NCBI RefSeq assembly: GCF_028548455.1
Contig: NZ_JAQQLF010000004.1
Coordinates: 124,001-188,000 of the forward strand
Length of the DNA: 64,000 nt
Origin: Vogesella aquatica
Lineage (GTDB): Bacteria; Pseudomonadota; Gammaproteobacteria; Burkholderiales; Chromobacteriaceae
Reading direction: 5' to 3'
Program-made: the position numbers and the translations under genes
Notes under the pieces: model-generated
Databases searched by the model: none
What the model saw: only the letters and a program-made list of their open reading frames with translations
What the model was told of the DNA's origin: nothing
Shown here: piece after piece, positions 15,948 to 25,967 of the stretch
Position numbering within the stretch: position 1 is the first letter of the stretch
Layout of the letters: each line of letters begins with the position of its first letter

Positions 15948-17880
15948 CTTGCTTGTCTCCTGCCTGTGCCGGCTGCGGCATGGTAATCAGTTTGCCTTGC
16001 AGCTCGGCCGGTACTTTACCGGTGAGGGCAAAGTCGCTGACCGCACGGGCAATCGGCGCGGCGCTGGCGGCACCGAAACCGGCGTTTTCCACAATCACGG
16101 CAATGGCAATGCGTGGCGCTTCCACCGGTGCAAAGGCAATAAACCACGAGTGGTCGCGGTACTGCTCTGCCAGTGCCGCCGCGTTGTACTTGGCGCCTTG
16201 CTTGATCTGTACCACCTGGGCAGTACCGGTTTTGCCAGCCATGGTATAGGTCAGCCCTGCGGCCAACCTGGCGGCGGTACCACCGGGGCGCATCACGGCA
16301 ACCATGCCGTCTTTCACGTGCGCGTACAGCTCGGGGCGGAAGGCCAGTGTGCGAACCGGCTTGGGCTCCACCAGCCGCACCTTGCCGCTGCCGGCCTGGG
16401 TAATTTCCTGCACCAGGTGCGGTTTGAACACCTTGCCGTCGGCCGCCAGGATGGCGGTGGCGTTGGCCATTTGCAGCGGGGTATAGGCGTTAAAGCCTTG
16501 GCCGATGCCCACGCTGACCACGTCGGCCGGGTACCAGCGGCGAACCTCGGGCTTGAAGCGGGCAAAGCGTTTTTCTTTCCACTCTTTCGAGGGCAGCACG
16601 CCGCTGGCTTCGCCGTCCAGGTCGATGCCGGTTTTTTGCCCCAGGCCAAACTGCCCCACCAGCGGGTGGATGCGGTCTATGCCCATATCCCAGGCCACGC
16701 GGTAAAAGAAAGTGTCACTGGAAACGGCAATGGCCTTGCTGATGTTGACCATACCGTTGCCGCGCGGGTTGGAGTCGCGGAACTGGTGGCTGGAGCCGGG
16801 CAGGGTAAAGAAGCCTGGCGCCGGGCGCAGATCGTAGGGGCCGATGGCGCCAGACTGCAGCGCAGCCATGGCCATGAACGGCTTGAAGGTGGAGCCCGGC
16901 GGGTACAGGCCGCGCACGGCGCGGTTGACCAGCGGTTTTTGCCAGTCTTCGTTCAGGCTTTTCCAGGTGGCACTGTCGATGCCATCGATAAACAGGTTGG
17001 GGTCGAAGCCTGGTTTGGATACAAAAGCCAGCACGCCGCCGGTTTGCGGGTCGATGGCCACCAGCGCGCCACGGCGCTGGCCAAACAGTTTGTCGGCTAC
17101 CTCTTGCAGGCGGATATCCAGCGCCAGCTTCAGGTTGTTGCCGTGTAGCGGCGGTGTGCGGCGCAGGCTGCGCACGGCGCGGCCGCCGGCATCGGTTTCT
17201 ACCTCTTCAAAGCCGTTGGTGCCGTGCAGCTCGGCCTCGTACACCGCCTCCAGCCCCAGCTTGCCGATATGGGTGGCACCACGATAGTTGGCCAGCTTGT
17301 CGTCTTCTTCCAGCTTTTGCTGGTCGCGCTGGTTGATGCGGCCGATATAGCCCAGCACATGGCTGGTGAGCTCTTTGTACGGGTAATCGCGGAATAGCCT
17401 GGCTTTCACTTCTACCCCGGGAAAACGCCAGGCGTTGGCCGCAATGCGCGCCGCTTCTTCTTCGGAGAGCTTCAGTTTGAGCGGTACCGGCTCGAACTCC
17501 TTGCTTTCGGCGAGAAACTTGCGGAAACGGCGATCATCGCGCGGCGTGATCTCTACCAGGCTGCCCAGCGCCTTGATGGTAGCTTCCATGTCGTCCATTT
17601 TGGCCGGGGTGATTTCCAGCGTATAGGCAGCGTGGTTCTGCGCCAGTACCACGCCGTTGCGGTCCATGATCAGGCCACGGTTGGGCTGTACCGGCACCAG
17701 CGAAATACTGTTGTTCTGCGCCAGCGTGGCAAAGTGCTCGTACTGCATGACCTGCAGCCAGATAAAGCGTGCGGCCAGGGTCAGCAGCATCAGCACCATG
17801 AAGCCGTAAGCAATCACCAGGCGCAGCTGGAACTGGCTTTCTTCGGCCTGCGCGTCTTTCAATCGGGTAGGGCGGTGCAT
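15928..17880 (-). CDS. mrdA: Penicillin-binding protein 2 (elongation transpeptidase)
   Basis: Class B PBP that cross-links peptidoglycan during cell elongation, anchored by one N-terminal membrane helix (LVIAYGFMVLMLLTLAARFIW). 650 aa. After the pedestal domain (RGLIMDRNGVVLAQN), transpeptidase motifs are in order: SxxK as STFK in YPPGSTFKPF, SxN as SSD in AVSSDTFFYRVA, and KTGT in MAGKTGTAQV. ATG 17878-17880 (MHRPTRLKDAQ) is chosen over the longer reading, which would run into mreD. The repeated word occurs at 16259 and 17434. Confidence 0.96.
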   Translation of the reverse strand: MHRPTRLKDAQAEESQFQLRLVIAYGFMVLMLLTLAARFIWLQVMQYEHFATLAQNNSISLVPVQPNRGLIMDRNGVVLAQNHAAYTLEITPAKMDDMEATIKALGSLVEITPRDDRRFRKFLAESKEFEPVPLKLKLSEEEAARIAANAWRFPGVEVKARLFRDYPYKELTSHVLGYIGRINQRDQQKLEEDDKLANYRGATHIGKLGLEAVYEAELHGTNGFEEVETDAGGRAVRSLRRTPPLHGNNLKLALDIRLQEVADKLFGQRRGALVAIDPQTGGVLAFVSKPGFDPNLFIDGIDSATWKSLNEDWQKPLVNRAVRGLYPPGSTFKPFMAMAALQSGAIGPYDLRPAPGFFTLPGSSHQFRDSNPRGNGMVNISKAIAVSSDTFFYRVAWDMGIDRIHPLVGQFGLGQKTGIDLDGEASGVLPSKEWKEKRFARFKPEVRRWYPADVVSVGIGQGFNAYTPLQMANATAILAADGKVFKPHLVQEITQAGSGKVRLVEPKPVRTLAFRPELYAHVKDGMVAVMRPGGTAARLAAGLTYTMAGKTGTAQVVQIKQGAKYNAAALAEQYRDHSWFIAFAPVEAPRIAIAVIVENAGFGAASAAPIARAVSDFALTGKVPAELQGKLITMPQPAQAGDKQDASAAR

Positions 17881-17882
17881 GC

Positions 17883-18386
17883 TTATAGGGTGTGGTGACG
17901 GTAGGGCAGCAGCAGCAGCTTGGTCAGCAGCGGCCACAGCAGTGCGCCCATCAGCGGGGGCAGGAAGTAGCCGGCGCCGACAAAGGCCGAGCCCAGCGCC
18001 AGGCGTGCCAGCGCCATGATCAGCTGGTTGGCCAGCATCAGGGTCAGCACGACCAGTGCTTGCTGGCCCAGGTTGAACATCACCAGCTGGCGCTGGCGCA
18101 ACATCACCAGATAGGTGGTGACCGAGTAGGCCAGCGCGTGCTGGCCAAACAGGCTGTTGGTGCTGACGTCAACTACCAGCCCGATCAGGAAACCCATGCC
18201 GATGCCGATACGGCGCGGCTGGTTGATGGCCCAGTACAAGATAAGCAGGCCGACAAAATCCGGCAGCCAGCGGGTAGAGCCTACCGGCAGCGGTAGCAGC
18301 TCCATCATCAGTGCCAGGGCGAAGGTCAGGGTGATGAAGCGGCGCTTCACCGGCTTGAGCAGCTCTTGCGGGCGGTCGTAGCTCAT
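17883..18386 (-). CDS. mreD: Rod shape-determining protein MreD
   Basis: Small integral membrane protein of the elongasome, 167 aa, with about five hydrophobic helices after a short basic N-terminus (MSYDRPQELLKPVKRRFI). The motif PDFVGLLILYWAINQPRRIGIGMGFLIGLVVD is characteristic. It sits 3 bases after the mreC stop and 2 bases before the mrdA start, in the standard mreBCD order. Confidence 0.93.
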   Translation of the reverse strand: MSYDRPQELLKPVKRRFITLTFALALMMELLPLPVGSTRWLPDFVGLLILYWAINQPRRIGIGMGFLIGLVVDVSTNSLFGQHALAYSVTTYLVMLRQRQLVMFNLGQQALVVLTLMLANQLIMALARLALGSAFVGAGYFLPPLMGALLWPLLTKLLLLPYRHHTL

Positions 18387-18389
18387 GAA

Positions 18390-19295
18390 TCAGCCTTCAT
18401 CCTCGGTGTCTTTTTTCTTTTTTGGCTTGGCAGGCTGCGGCGCTGGCGCCGGGCGTGGCGGCATGGCGGCACGTGGTGGCAGCACCAGCATGTAGCGGCT
18501 GGACTGCACACCGGCAATGCTCTGGCACAGCACACGGGCAAACGAGGCCCCTGCCGGGCGGTCTACCCGGGTAACGCGTGCTACGGGGATGCCTTCGCTG
18601 TACAGGCCGTCAATGCCCGATGTTACCAGCAGGTCTCCCTGCTGGATGTCGGCGGCTGCCGGCAGGTAGCGTACTTCTACACCGCCGCCATAGCCGTATA
18701 GCAGCGAGCGCTGGCCGGTACGCTGGTTGACTACCGGCACCATCTGGTTTTTGTCGATAATCAGCGTGACTTCGGCGGTAAGCGGTTGCACACGGGTGAC
18801 CTGGCCTACCAGGCCACGCTCGTCCACTACCGGCAGGCCTGCGGCCAACCCTGCGTCCAGCCCCTTGTCGATGATGATTTTGTAGGAGAACGGGTCGCGC
18901 GCAGTGTATAGCACCTCGCCCAGCTGCCCGGCTCGCAGGCTGTCGGTGCGCAGGCTGTTCAGTGCCTTGAGCTGCTGCACTTCCTGCTCCAGCGAGGTCA
19001 GCCGCGCCAGCCTGGCGGACTGCGCCAGCTCGCGGCTGCGCAGGGCAGCGTTTTCCTGCTTGAGCGCAGTCTGGGTAATGAAAAATTCGCCAATATGCGC
19101 TGCGGCCGCCATGGGCATGTTTACGGCACGCTGTATCGGGTAAAGCACCACCGACAGGGCATCACGGGTGCGATCCATCAGGCCGAACTGGCTGTCTCCC
19201 ACCAGCAAGGCCAGCGAGGTGAGCGTGCACAGCAGCAACTGCGAGCCGGGGCGCAGGCCCTGGTTGGAAAATCTGGGGGTATTGGCGAAGTTCAT
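18390..19295 (-). CDS. mreC: Rod shape-determining protein MreC
   Basis: Bitopic periplasmic elongasome protein that binds and activates PBP2. About 301 aa from ATG 19293-19295 (MNFANTPRFSNQG). One membrane helix (LLLCTLTSLALLVGD) is followed by a coiled coil (LKQENAALRSRELAQ to VQQLKALNSL) and the beta-barrel domain (GLVGQVTRV). The C-terminus is an unusual Pro/Ala/Lys-rich tail (PPRPAPAPQPAKPKKKKDTEDEG). The repeated word lies at 18841. It follows mreB by 48 bases. Confidence 0.94.
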   Translation of the reverse strand: MNFANTPRFSNQGLRPGSQLLLCTLTSLALLVGDSQFGLMDRTRDALSVVLYPIQRAVNMPMAAAAHIGEFFITQTALKQENAALRSRELAQSARLARLTSLEQEVQQLKALNSLRTDSLRAGQLGEVLYTARDPFSYKIIIDKGLDAGLAAGLPVVDERGLVGQVTRVQPLTAEVTLIIDKNQMVPVVNQRTGQRSLLYGYGGGVEVRYLPAAADIQQGDLLVTSGIDGLYSEGIPVARVTRVDRPAGASFARVLCQSIAGVQSSRYMLVLPPRAAMPPRPAPAPQPAKPKKKKDTEDEG

Positions 19296-19343
19296 GCAGC
19301 CGTGCGCCACCCTTTGCAGAGTGGCGCCTGAAGAAGCGGTAAA

Positions 19344-20561
<1,218 letters not shown>

Positions 20562-20601
20562 CTACAACGCTTGAATTATTAAAGGTTTTGACGAGGACGC
20601 C

Positions 20602-20889
20602 ATGTCGCTGACCCATCAGGATGTTGCGCGGATTGCGCGACTCTCCCGCATCGCCGTGACCGACGCCGAAATCGAGGCGGTCGGCAGCCAGCTCAATAAT
20701 ATTCTTGGCCTGATCGAACAGATGCAGGCAGTGAATACCGACGGAATAGAACCGATGGCGCACCCGCAGGATGTTTCCCTGCGCCTGCGCGAGGACGCGG
20801 TGACCGAGCCCAACCGCCGCGACGCCTGCCAGGCGGTGGCGCCGCAAGTGGAAAAAGGTCTGTTCCTGGTTCCCAAGGTCATCGAATAA
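20602..20889 (+). CDS. gatC: Asp-tRNA(Asn)/Glu-tRNA(Gln) amidotransferase subunit C
   Basis: Small stabilising subunit (95 aa) of the GatCAB complex, which converts misacylated Glu-tRNA(Gln) and/or Asp-tRNA(Asn) to the amidated forms in the cytoplasm. The N-terminus [24 protein letters not shown] and the middle [20 protein letters not shown] are conserved. The ribosome site is ACGAGGA. Its presence implies an indirect route for at least one amide aminoacyl-tRNA. It is followed by a repeated word that forms a hairpin. Confidence 0.95.
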   Translation: MSLTHQDVARIARLSRIAVTDAEIEAVGSQLNNILGLIEQMQAVNTDGIEPMAHPQDVSLRLREDAVTEPNRRDACQAVAPQVEKGLFLVPKVIE

Positions 20890-20890
20890 C

Positions 20891-20908
20891 GCGGCCAACC
20901 CTGGCCGC
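20891..20908 (+). repeat. Repeated word folding back on itself between gatC and gatA
   Basis: GCGGCCA (20891-20897), ACCC, TGGCCGC (20902-20908): the word GCGGCCAACCCTG runs into a reverse half-copy, giving a 7-bp stem. The same 18 bases recur inside ftsI at 27302-27319. No T-run follows, so it is not a classical terminator, although it could modulate gatC-gatA expression. Confidence 0.75.
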
Positions 20909-20955
20909 AGGCTGCCCCGCATGGGCAGGCCATTCTGGACGAACATCAAGACAAG

Positions 20956-22407
20956 ATGATTAACGCCACGCTCAAACAATTATCGCAACAGCTCGCCACC
21001 GGCCAGGTATCGGCCGTGGAGCTGGCCAATGCCTATCTGGGCCGCATCGAGGCGCTGAACCCGGCGCTGAATGCCTTCATCACCGTAGACCGTGAAAAGA
21101 CCCTGGCCGAGGCACTGGCAGCCGATGCGCGCCGCGCCGCTGGCCAGGCCGGCCTGCTGACCGGCGTGCCCATCGCGCACAAGGACATTTTCTGCCAGCA
21201 GGGCTGGAAGACCAGCTGCGGCTCGAAGATGCTGGATAACTTCATCTCGCCATACAGTGCGCACGTCATCGAGCAGTGCCAGGCCGCCGGCCTGGTGACG
21301 CTGGGCCGCGCCAATATGGACGAGTTTGCCATGGGCTCGTCCAACGAGAACAGCTTCTACGGCGCGGTGAAAAACCCGTGGGATGTCAACGCCATTCCGG
21401 GCGGCTCGTCCGGTGGTTCTGCTGCTGCCGTGGCTGCGCGCCTGGCGCCGGTGGCTACCGCTACCGATACCGGCGGCTCCATCCGCCAGCCGGCCAGCCA
21501 CTGCGGCGTGACCGGCATCAAGCCGACTTATGGCGTGGTATCGCGCTTCGGCATGGTGGCTTACGCCAGCTCGCTGGATCAGGGTGGCGTGATGGCGCAG
21601 ACTGCCGAAGACTGCGCGCTGATGCTGAACGTGATGGCCGGTTTTGACGAGCGCGACTCCACCAGCCTGGAGCGCGCCCGCGAAGACTACGCCCGCGACC
21701 TGGCGCAGCCACTGGCCGGCCTGCGTGTGGGCCTGCCGCGCGAGTACTTTGCCGATGGCCTGGCGGCAGACGTTGGCCGCATCATCGACAACGCCGTGTC
21801 CGAGCTGAAAAAGCTGGGTGCCGAGGTGGTGGAGGTGAGCCTGCCCAATACCCAGCTGTCCATTCCGGCTTATTACGTGATTGCCCCGGCAGAAGCGTCG
21901 GCCAACCTGTCGCGCTTTGACGGCGTGCGCTACGGCCACCGCGCCGACGAGTACAAAGACCTGGTGGACATGTACGAAAAATCGCGCGCCGAAGGCTTTG
22001 GCAGCGAAGTGAAGCGCCGCATCATGGTGGGTACCTATGTGCTCAGCCATGGTTACTACGATGCCTACTACATCAAGGCGCAGAAAATCCGCCGCCTGAT
22101 CGCCAATGATTTTGCCGCCGCCTTTGCCGGCTGCGACGTGATTCTGGGGCCGGTAGCGCCGACTGCCGCGTTCAATCTGGGCGAAAAATCCGGCGACCCG
22201 GTGCAGATGTACCTGTCCGATATCTACACGCTGTCGGTTAACCTGGCTGGCTTGCCGGCCATGAGCGTGCCGGCCGGTTTTGCCGACAATGGCCGCCCGG
22301 TAGGCCTGCAGATCATCGGCAACTACTTTGGCGAAGCCAAAATGCTGAACGTGGCGCACCAGTTCCAGCAGGTCACCGACTGGCACAGCAAGGCGCCGGC
22401 GCTGTAA
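20956..22407 (+). CDS. gatA: Asp-tRNA(Asn)/Glu-tRNA(Gln) amidotransferase subunit A
   Basis: Glutaminase subunit of GatCAB, 483 aa, an amidase-signature enzyme releasing ammonia from glutamine. The catalytic Lys is in [10 protein letters not shown], the Gly/Ser-rich signature in [15 protein letters not shown], and the cis-Ser and nucleophile Ser in [15 protein letters not shown] 20956 has only a weak ribosome site (ACAAG). The repeated word is at 21772 (Val-Gly-Arg frame). Confidence 0.96.
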   Translation: MINATLKQLSQQLATGQVSAVELANAYLGRIEALNPALNAFITVDREKTLAEALAADARRAAGQAGLLTGVPIAHKDIFCQQGWKTSCGSKMLDNFISPYSAHVIEQCQAAGLVTLGRANMDEFAMGSSNENSFYGAVKNPWDVNAIPGGSSGGSAAAVAARLAPVATATDTGGSIRQPASHCGVTGIKPTYGVVSRFGMVAYASSLDQGGVMAQTAEDCALMLNVMAGFDERDSTSLERAREDYARDLAQPLAGLRVGLPREYFADGLAADVGRIIDNAVSELKKLGAEVVEVSLPNTQLSIPAYYVIAPAEASANLSRFDGVRYGHRADEYKDLVDMYEKSRAEGFGSEVKRRIMVGTYVLSHGYYDAYYIKAQKIRRLIANDFAAAFAGCDVILGPVAPTAAFNLGEKSGDPVQMYLSDIYTLSVNLAGLPAMSVPAGFADNGRPVGLQIIGNYFGEAKMLNVAHQFQQVTDWHSKAPAL

Positions 22408-22410
22408 ACA

Positions 22411-22540
22411 TTTTTTCGCCACGGAACCACGCGGAAAGCACGGAATGCAGTCTGGGAGCGGTATGTTGTTTTTGACAAAGCTGTCTGCTGAGCAGGCGTT
22501 CCAGTTTCTTCTGTGTTTTTGGTGTGTTTCCGTGGCAAAA
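22411..22540. repeat. 130-base imperfect inverted repeat (possible MITE) between gatA and gatB
   Basis: The left end (22411-22426) reads TTTTTTCGCCACGGAA. The right end, reverse-complemented (22540 back to about 22527), reads TTTTGCCACGGAAA. Inside the left arm short CACGGAA-type units repeat (CCACGGAACCACGCGGAAAG, then CACGGAA). A non-coding element with matching inverted ends inside an operon fits a miniature inverted-repeat element. No second copy was seen in the window, so its mobility is unproven. Confidence 0.5.
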
Positions 22541-22563
22541 CCAGCTTTTAGAGGATTTTCCAA

Positions 22564-23997
22564 ATGAAATGGGAAGTCGTAATCGGTCTTGAGGTGCACG
22601 TGCAGCTCAACACCGTCTCCAAGATTTTCTCCGGCGCCAGTACCGCTTTTGGCGCCGAGCCCAACACCCAGGCCTCGCTAGTCGAGCTGGCGCTGCCGGG
22701 CGTATTGCCGGTGATGAACAAGGCCGTGGTGGATAAATCCATCCGCCTGGGCCTGGCGCTGGATGCCACCATCAACCAGAAGAACATTTTTGCCCGTAAA
22801 AACTACTTCTACCCCGACTTGCCCAAGGGCTACCAGATCAGCCAGATGGAGCTGCCCATCATCGAGCATGGCAAGCTGAGCATTCTGGTGGGGGAAGAAG
22901 AAAAGGTCATTCGCGTTACCCGCGCGCATATGGAAGAAGATGCCGGCAAATCGCTGCACGAAGACTTTCATGGCCTGTCCGGTATCGATCTGAACCGTGC
23001 CGGTACGCCGCTGCTGGAAGTGGTGTCCGAGCCGGATATGCGCTCGCCGGAAGAAGCGGTTGCCTACGCCAAAGCATTGCACACGCTGGTGACCTGGCTG
23101 GGCATCTGCGACGGTAATATGCAGGAAGGCAGCTTCCGTGTGGACGCCAACGTATCGGTACGCCCGTTTGGCCAGGCCGAGTTTGGCACCCGCCGCGAGA
23201 TCAAGAACCTGAACTCGTTCCGTTTCCTGGAGCAGGCGATCAAGTACGAGATCCAGTGGCAGATCGACACCATCGAAGATGGCGGCAAGATCCAGCAAGC
23301 TACCGTACTGTTCGACCCCGATAGCGGCGAAACCCGCATGATGCGCAGCAAGGAAGACGCGCACGATTACCGCTACTTCCCCGACCCGGACTTGCTGCCG
23401 GTGCGCATCAGCCAGGCGCAGATCGATGCTACCCGCGCCGACATGCCGGAGCTGCCGGGCCAGATGAAGGCCCGCTTCGTCGAAGCCTTCGGCGTGTCGG
23501 CCTACGACGCGGCGCTGCTGACCAGCAGCCTGGCGCAGGCGCAGTACTTCGAAGCCGTGGCTGCGGCGACAGGCCAAGGCAAGCTGGCGGCCAACTGGGT
23601 AAATGGCGAAATCGCCGCCCGCCTGAATCGTGACGGTCTGGATATTGCTGGCTGCCCTATCGGTACCGGGCGTCTGGCCGGCCTGATCGTGCGCATTGCC
23701 GACGGTACGCTGTCCAACAAGCTGGCCAAGCAGGTGTTCGATGCGCTGTGGGAGTCCGAGCTGGGTGCTGACGCCATCATCGAGCGTGACGGCCTGAAGC
23801 AGGTGTCCGACGTGGGTGCCATCGAGAAAATGGTGGAAGAAGCCATTGCGGCCAACCCCAAGGCGGTGGAAGAGTTCCGTGCCGGTAAGGAAAAGGCGTT
23901 GAATGCACTGGCGGGCCAAGTGATGAAGGCGTCCAAAGGTAAAGCCAATCCGGCCCAGGTGCAGGATATCCTGAAGCAGAAGCTTGCTCAGGCATAG
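22564..23997 (+). CDS. gatB: Asp-tRNA(Asn)/Glu-tRNA(Gln) amidotransferase subunit B
   Basis: tRNA-binding and kinase/transamidase subunit of GatCAB, 477 aa, full length. The N-terminus [22 protein letters not shown] and the segments [34 protein letters not shown] and [14 protein letters not shown] are diagnostic. The C-terminal YqeY-like tail ends LKQKLAQA. The ribosome site GAGGA at 22551 is spaced well for ATG 22564. It is separated from gatA by 156 bases holding an inverted-repeat element, unusual for this operon. Confidence 0.97.
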   Translation: MKWEVVIGLEVHVQLNTVSKIFSGASTAFGAEPNTQASLVELALPGVLPVMNKAVVDKSIRLGLALDATINQKNIFARKNYFYPDLPKGYQISQMELPIIEHGKLSILVGEEEKVIRVTRAHMEEDAGKSLHEDFHGLSGIDLNRAGTPLLEVVSEPDMRSPEEAVAYAKALHTLVTWLGICDGNMQEGSFRVDANVSVRPFGQAEFGTRREIKNLNSFRFLEQAIKYEIQWQIDTIEDGGKIQQATVLFDPDSGETRMMRSKEDAHDYRYFPDPDLLPVRISQAQIDATRADMPELPGQMKARFVEAFGVSAYDAALLTSSLAQAQYFEAVAAATGQGKLAANWVNGEIAARLNRDGLDIAGCPIGTGRLAGLIVRIADGTLSNKLAKQVFDALWESELGADAIIERDGLKQVSDVGAIEKMVEEAIAANPKAVEEFRAGKEKALNALAGQVMKASKGKANPAQVQDILKQKLAQA

Positions 23998-24017
23998 TTT
24001 CGATAAATACTGCTAAG

Positions 24018-24050
24018 AGCGGCGCGCCGGTGGCGCGCCGCTGTTTTTTT
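24018..24050 (+). terminator. gatB terminator
   Basis: Stem AGCGGCGCGCC (24018-24028), loop GGT, GGCGCGCCGCT (24032-24042), then G and seven T. It is a strong GC-rich intrinsic terminator 21 bases after the gatB stop, separating gatCAB from the dcw cluster. Confidence 0.93.
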
Positions 24051-24189
24051 CTGTCGCGAAAAGCGGGCATTAACCACAGTTCACACCCTTTCTGCAGATC
24101 ATTTTGTAAGCCGCTGATTTCCCTTGCTTTCTGCTTTGTTGCATTCCGGTAAGTCTTTGTCGGCAAAGGCGAATTGCCTCATGGCGATG

Positions 24190-24252
24190 TTGACCGAGTA
24201 GAGCCGATTCCCTATAGTGGCGAAAAGTGGGGTGAAGTGGGTAATTGTGGGG
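24190..24252 (+). promoter_or_regulatory. dcw cluster promoter with MraZ operator
   Basis: Sigma-70 promoter TTGACC (24190-24195), 17-base spacer, TATAGT (24213-24218). Overlapping and following the -10 are direct repeats with an exact 10-base period: TGGCG (24218), TGGGG (24228), TGGGT (24238), TGGGG (24248). MraZ is known to bind TGGGN repeats separated by five bases and to repress its own operon, so this is almost certainly the MraZ operator. The mraZ leader is then about 40 bases. Confidence 0.88.
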
Positions 24253-24289
24253 CGACGGCTCCTAATTCCAGTGCGGTGAAATAGCCAAA

Positions 24290-24736
24290 ATGTTCGGCGG
24301 CGTAAGTCATATCTCTCTCGATGCCAAAGGGCGTCTGGCCATCCCGGCCAGGCACCGCGAGAGCCTGTTGTCTGCGTTTGGCCACCGCCTGGTCGTTACG
24401 CTCGAATCCCCTGATCACCTGCTGATTTACCCCGAACCCAACTGGAAACCTGTCGAGCAGCGTTTACTGGCACTGCCCACTGGCAACCCCACGCTAAAAC
24501 GCTATCAGCGCTTGGTGCTGGGCCATGCGGAAACGCTGGAAATGGACGGCGCCGGCCGCATTTTGCTGCCTGCCAGGCTACGTGAGCTGACTGGCCTGGA
24601 TAAAGAGGTAGCGCTGGTGGGGATAGGGAACCGCTTTGAACTGTGGGATGCCCCTGAGTGGGACGCCCAAACGAATACCGCACTGGATATTGATCCTGCT
24701 GAGCTGGCTCAGCACCTTGGAGATTTCACACTTTGA
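24290..24736 (+). CDS. mraZ: Transcriptional regulator MraZ
   Basis: DNA-binding regulator and first gene of the dcw cluster, 148 aa, with two AbrB-like double repeats: [22 protein letters not shown] near the N-terminus and [17 protein letters not shown] in the middle, each holding the DxxGR motif. It forms ring-shaped oligomers that bind TGGGN repeats; four such repeats lie at the promoter just upstream. The ATG at 24290 lacks a clear Shine-Dalgarno. Its stop overlaps the rsmH start. Confidence 0.95.
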   Translation: MFGGVSHISLDAKGRLAIPARHRESLLSAFGHRLVVTLESPDHLLIYPEPNWKPVEQRLLALPTGNPTLKRYQRLVLGHAETLEMDGAGRILLPARLRELTGLDKEVALVGIGNRFELWDAPEWDAQTNTALDIDPAELAQHLGDFTL

Positions 24737-25692
24737 CCGACGCAGTATTTGCTCACCGCACGGTGTTGCTCGACGAGGCCGTTGCGGCACTGGCCGTTCA
24801 GCCTGATGGCGTATACGTCGACTGCACGTTTGGCCGCGGTGGCCACAGCCGGTTGATTTTGCAGCAGCTGGGCCCGCAGGGTCGGCTGATTGCCTTTGAT
24901 AAAGACCCGGAAGCCATTGCAGTAGCCACTGCACTGGCGGCAGAAGACCCGCGTTTCAGTATCGTGCATAACGGTTTTGCGCATTTTGCCAGCGAGCTGG
25001 ACGCCTTGGGCGTGCAGCAAATCAATGGCGTACTGATGGATCTGGGGATTTCGTCCCCGCAAATTGATGACGGTCGCCGCGGTTTCAGCTTCCGTTTTGA
25101 CGCGCCGCTAGACATGCGCATGGACACCACCCGCGGCCAGACAGCAGCGCAGTGGCTGGCCAGTGCAGATGAAGCGGACATAGCAGAGGTTATCAAGACA
25201 TATGGTGAAGAGCGGTTTGCTCGCAAGATTGCAGCAGCCATTGTTGCGCAAAGGCTTGAACAGCCCCTCGAAACGACGCGTGAGCTCGCTGTCCTCGTTG
25301 GGAAAAACGTCCGTACTCGCGAACAAGGTCAAGACCCCGCGACGCGAACCTTCCAGGCGATAAGGATCTTCATCAATCGCGAGCTGGACGAGCTGAAAGA
25401 CGTGCTGCCGCAAACCATCTCGCGTCTGACGCAAGGTGGCCGCTTGGCAGTGATCAGCTTCCACTCGCTGGAAGACCGTATTGTGAAGAATTTTGTGCGC
25501 GACGCCAGCACGACCGACACGCTACCGTCCTGGGTGCCGGTGCGGGCGTGTGATATTGCCGAAGCGGCAGTCAAGCCGGTGGGCAAGGCGGTGCGGGCAA
25601 GCGAAGCCGAAGTGTCGGCTAACCCGCGTGCCCGTAGCGCCATCATGCGTATCGCCGAGCGTACCGGCGGGCAGTGGCAGGGGGGCGTGTGA
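24733..25692 (+). CDS. rsmH: 16S rRNA (cytosine-1402-N4)-methyltransferase
   Basis: RsmH (MraW), 319 aa, methylates C1402 in the decoding centre of 16S rRNA using SAM. The N-terminus [13 protein letters not shown], the SAM motif [11 protein letters not shown] and [19 protein letters not shown] are characteristic. The start is TTG 24733, overlapping the mraZ stop by four bases; no ATG or GTG fits before the conserved HRTVLL segment. The 3' end overlaps the ftsL GTG start. Confidence 0.96.
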   Translation: MTDAVFAHRTVLLDEAVAALAVQPDGVYVDCTFGRGGHSRLILQQLGPQGRLIAFDKDPEAIAVATALAAEDPRFSIVHNGFAHFASELDALGVQQINGVLMDLGISSPQIDDGRRGFSFRFDAPLDMRMDTTRGQTAAQWLASADEADIAEVIKTYGEERFARKIAAAIVAQRLEQPLETTRELAVLVGKNVRTREQGQDPATRTFQAIRIFINRELDELKDVLPQTISRLTQGGRLAVISFHSLEDRIVKNFVRDASTTDTLPSWVPVRACDIAEAAVKPVGKAVRASEAEVSANPRARSAIMRIAERTGGQWQGGV

Positions 25693-25967
25693 GCCTTAAC
25701 AAGCTCAATGCAGTGCTGCTGCTGGGGGTGATCGGCTGTGCGATGTCGGTAGTGACTTCGCAGCACGTTTCGCGCCGATTGTACGGCGAGCTGGAAAAAG
25801 AACAGAAGCTTCAGCGCCAGCTCAACGTGGAATACGGCCAGCTGACCCTGGAGCAAAGTACTTGGGGTGCCCACGCCTTGATCGAAAAATCGGCGGTGGC
25901 ACGTATGGATATGCTGACGCCAACACAACGTCAGGTGCACGTGATTACACCGGAGGGGGTGCGATGA
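25689..25967 (+). CDS. ftsL: Cell division protein FtsL
   Basis: Small bitopic division protein of about 92 aa, starting at GTG 25689, which overlaps the rsmH stop (GTGA). There is one membrane helix ([21 protein letters not shown]) and a periplasmic coiled-coil ([27 protein letters not shown]). Identification rests on size, topology and position between rsmH and ftsI, since FtsL is poorly conserved. It acts with FtsB and FtsQ to activate FtsWI. Confidence 0.9.
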   Translation: MSLNKLNAVLLLGVIGCAMSVVTSQHVSRRLYGELEKEQKLQRQLNVEYGQLTLEQSTWGAHALIEKSAVARMDMLTPTQRQVHVITPEGVR

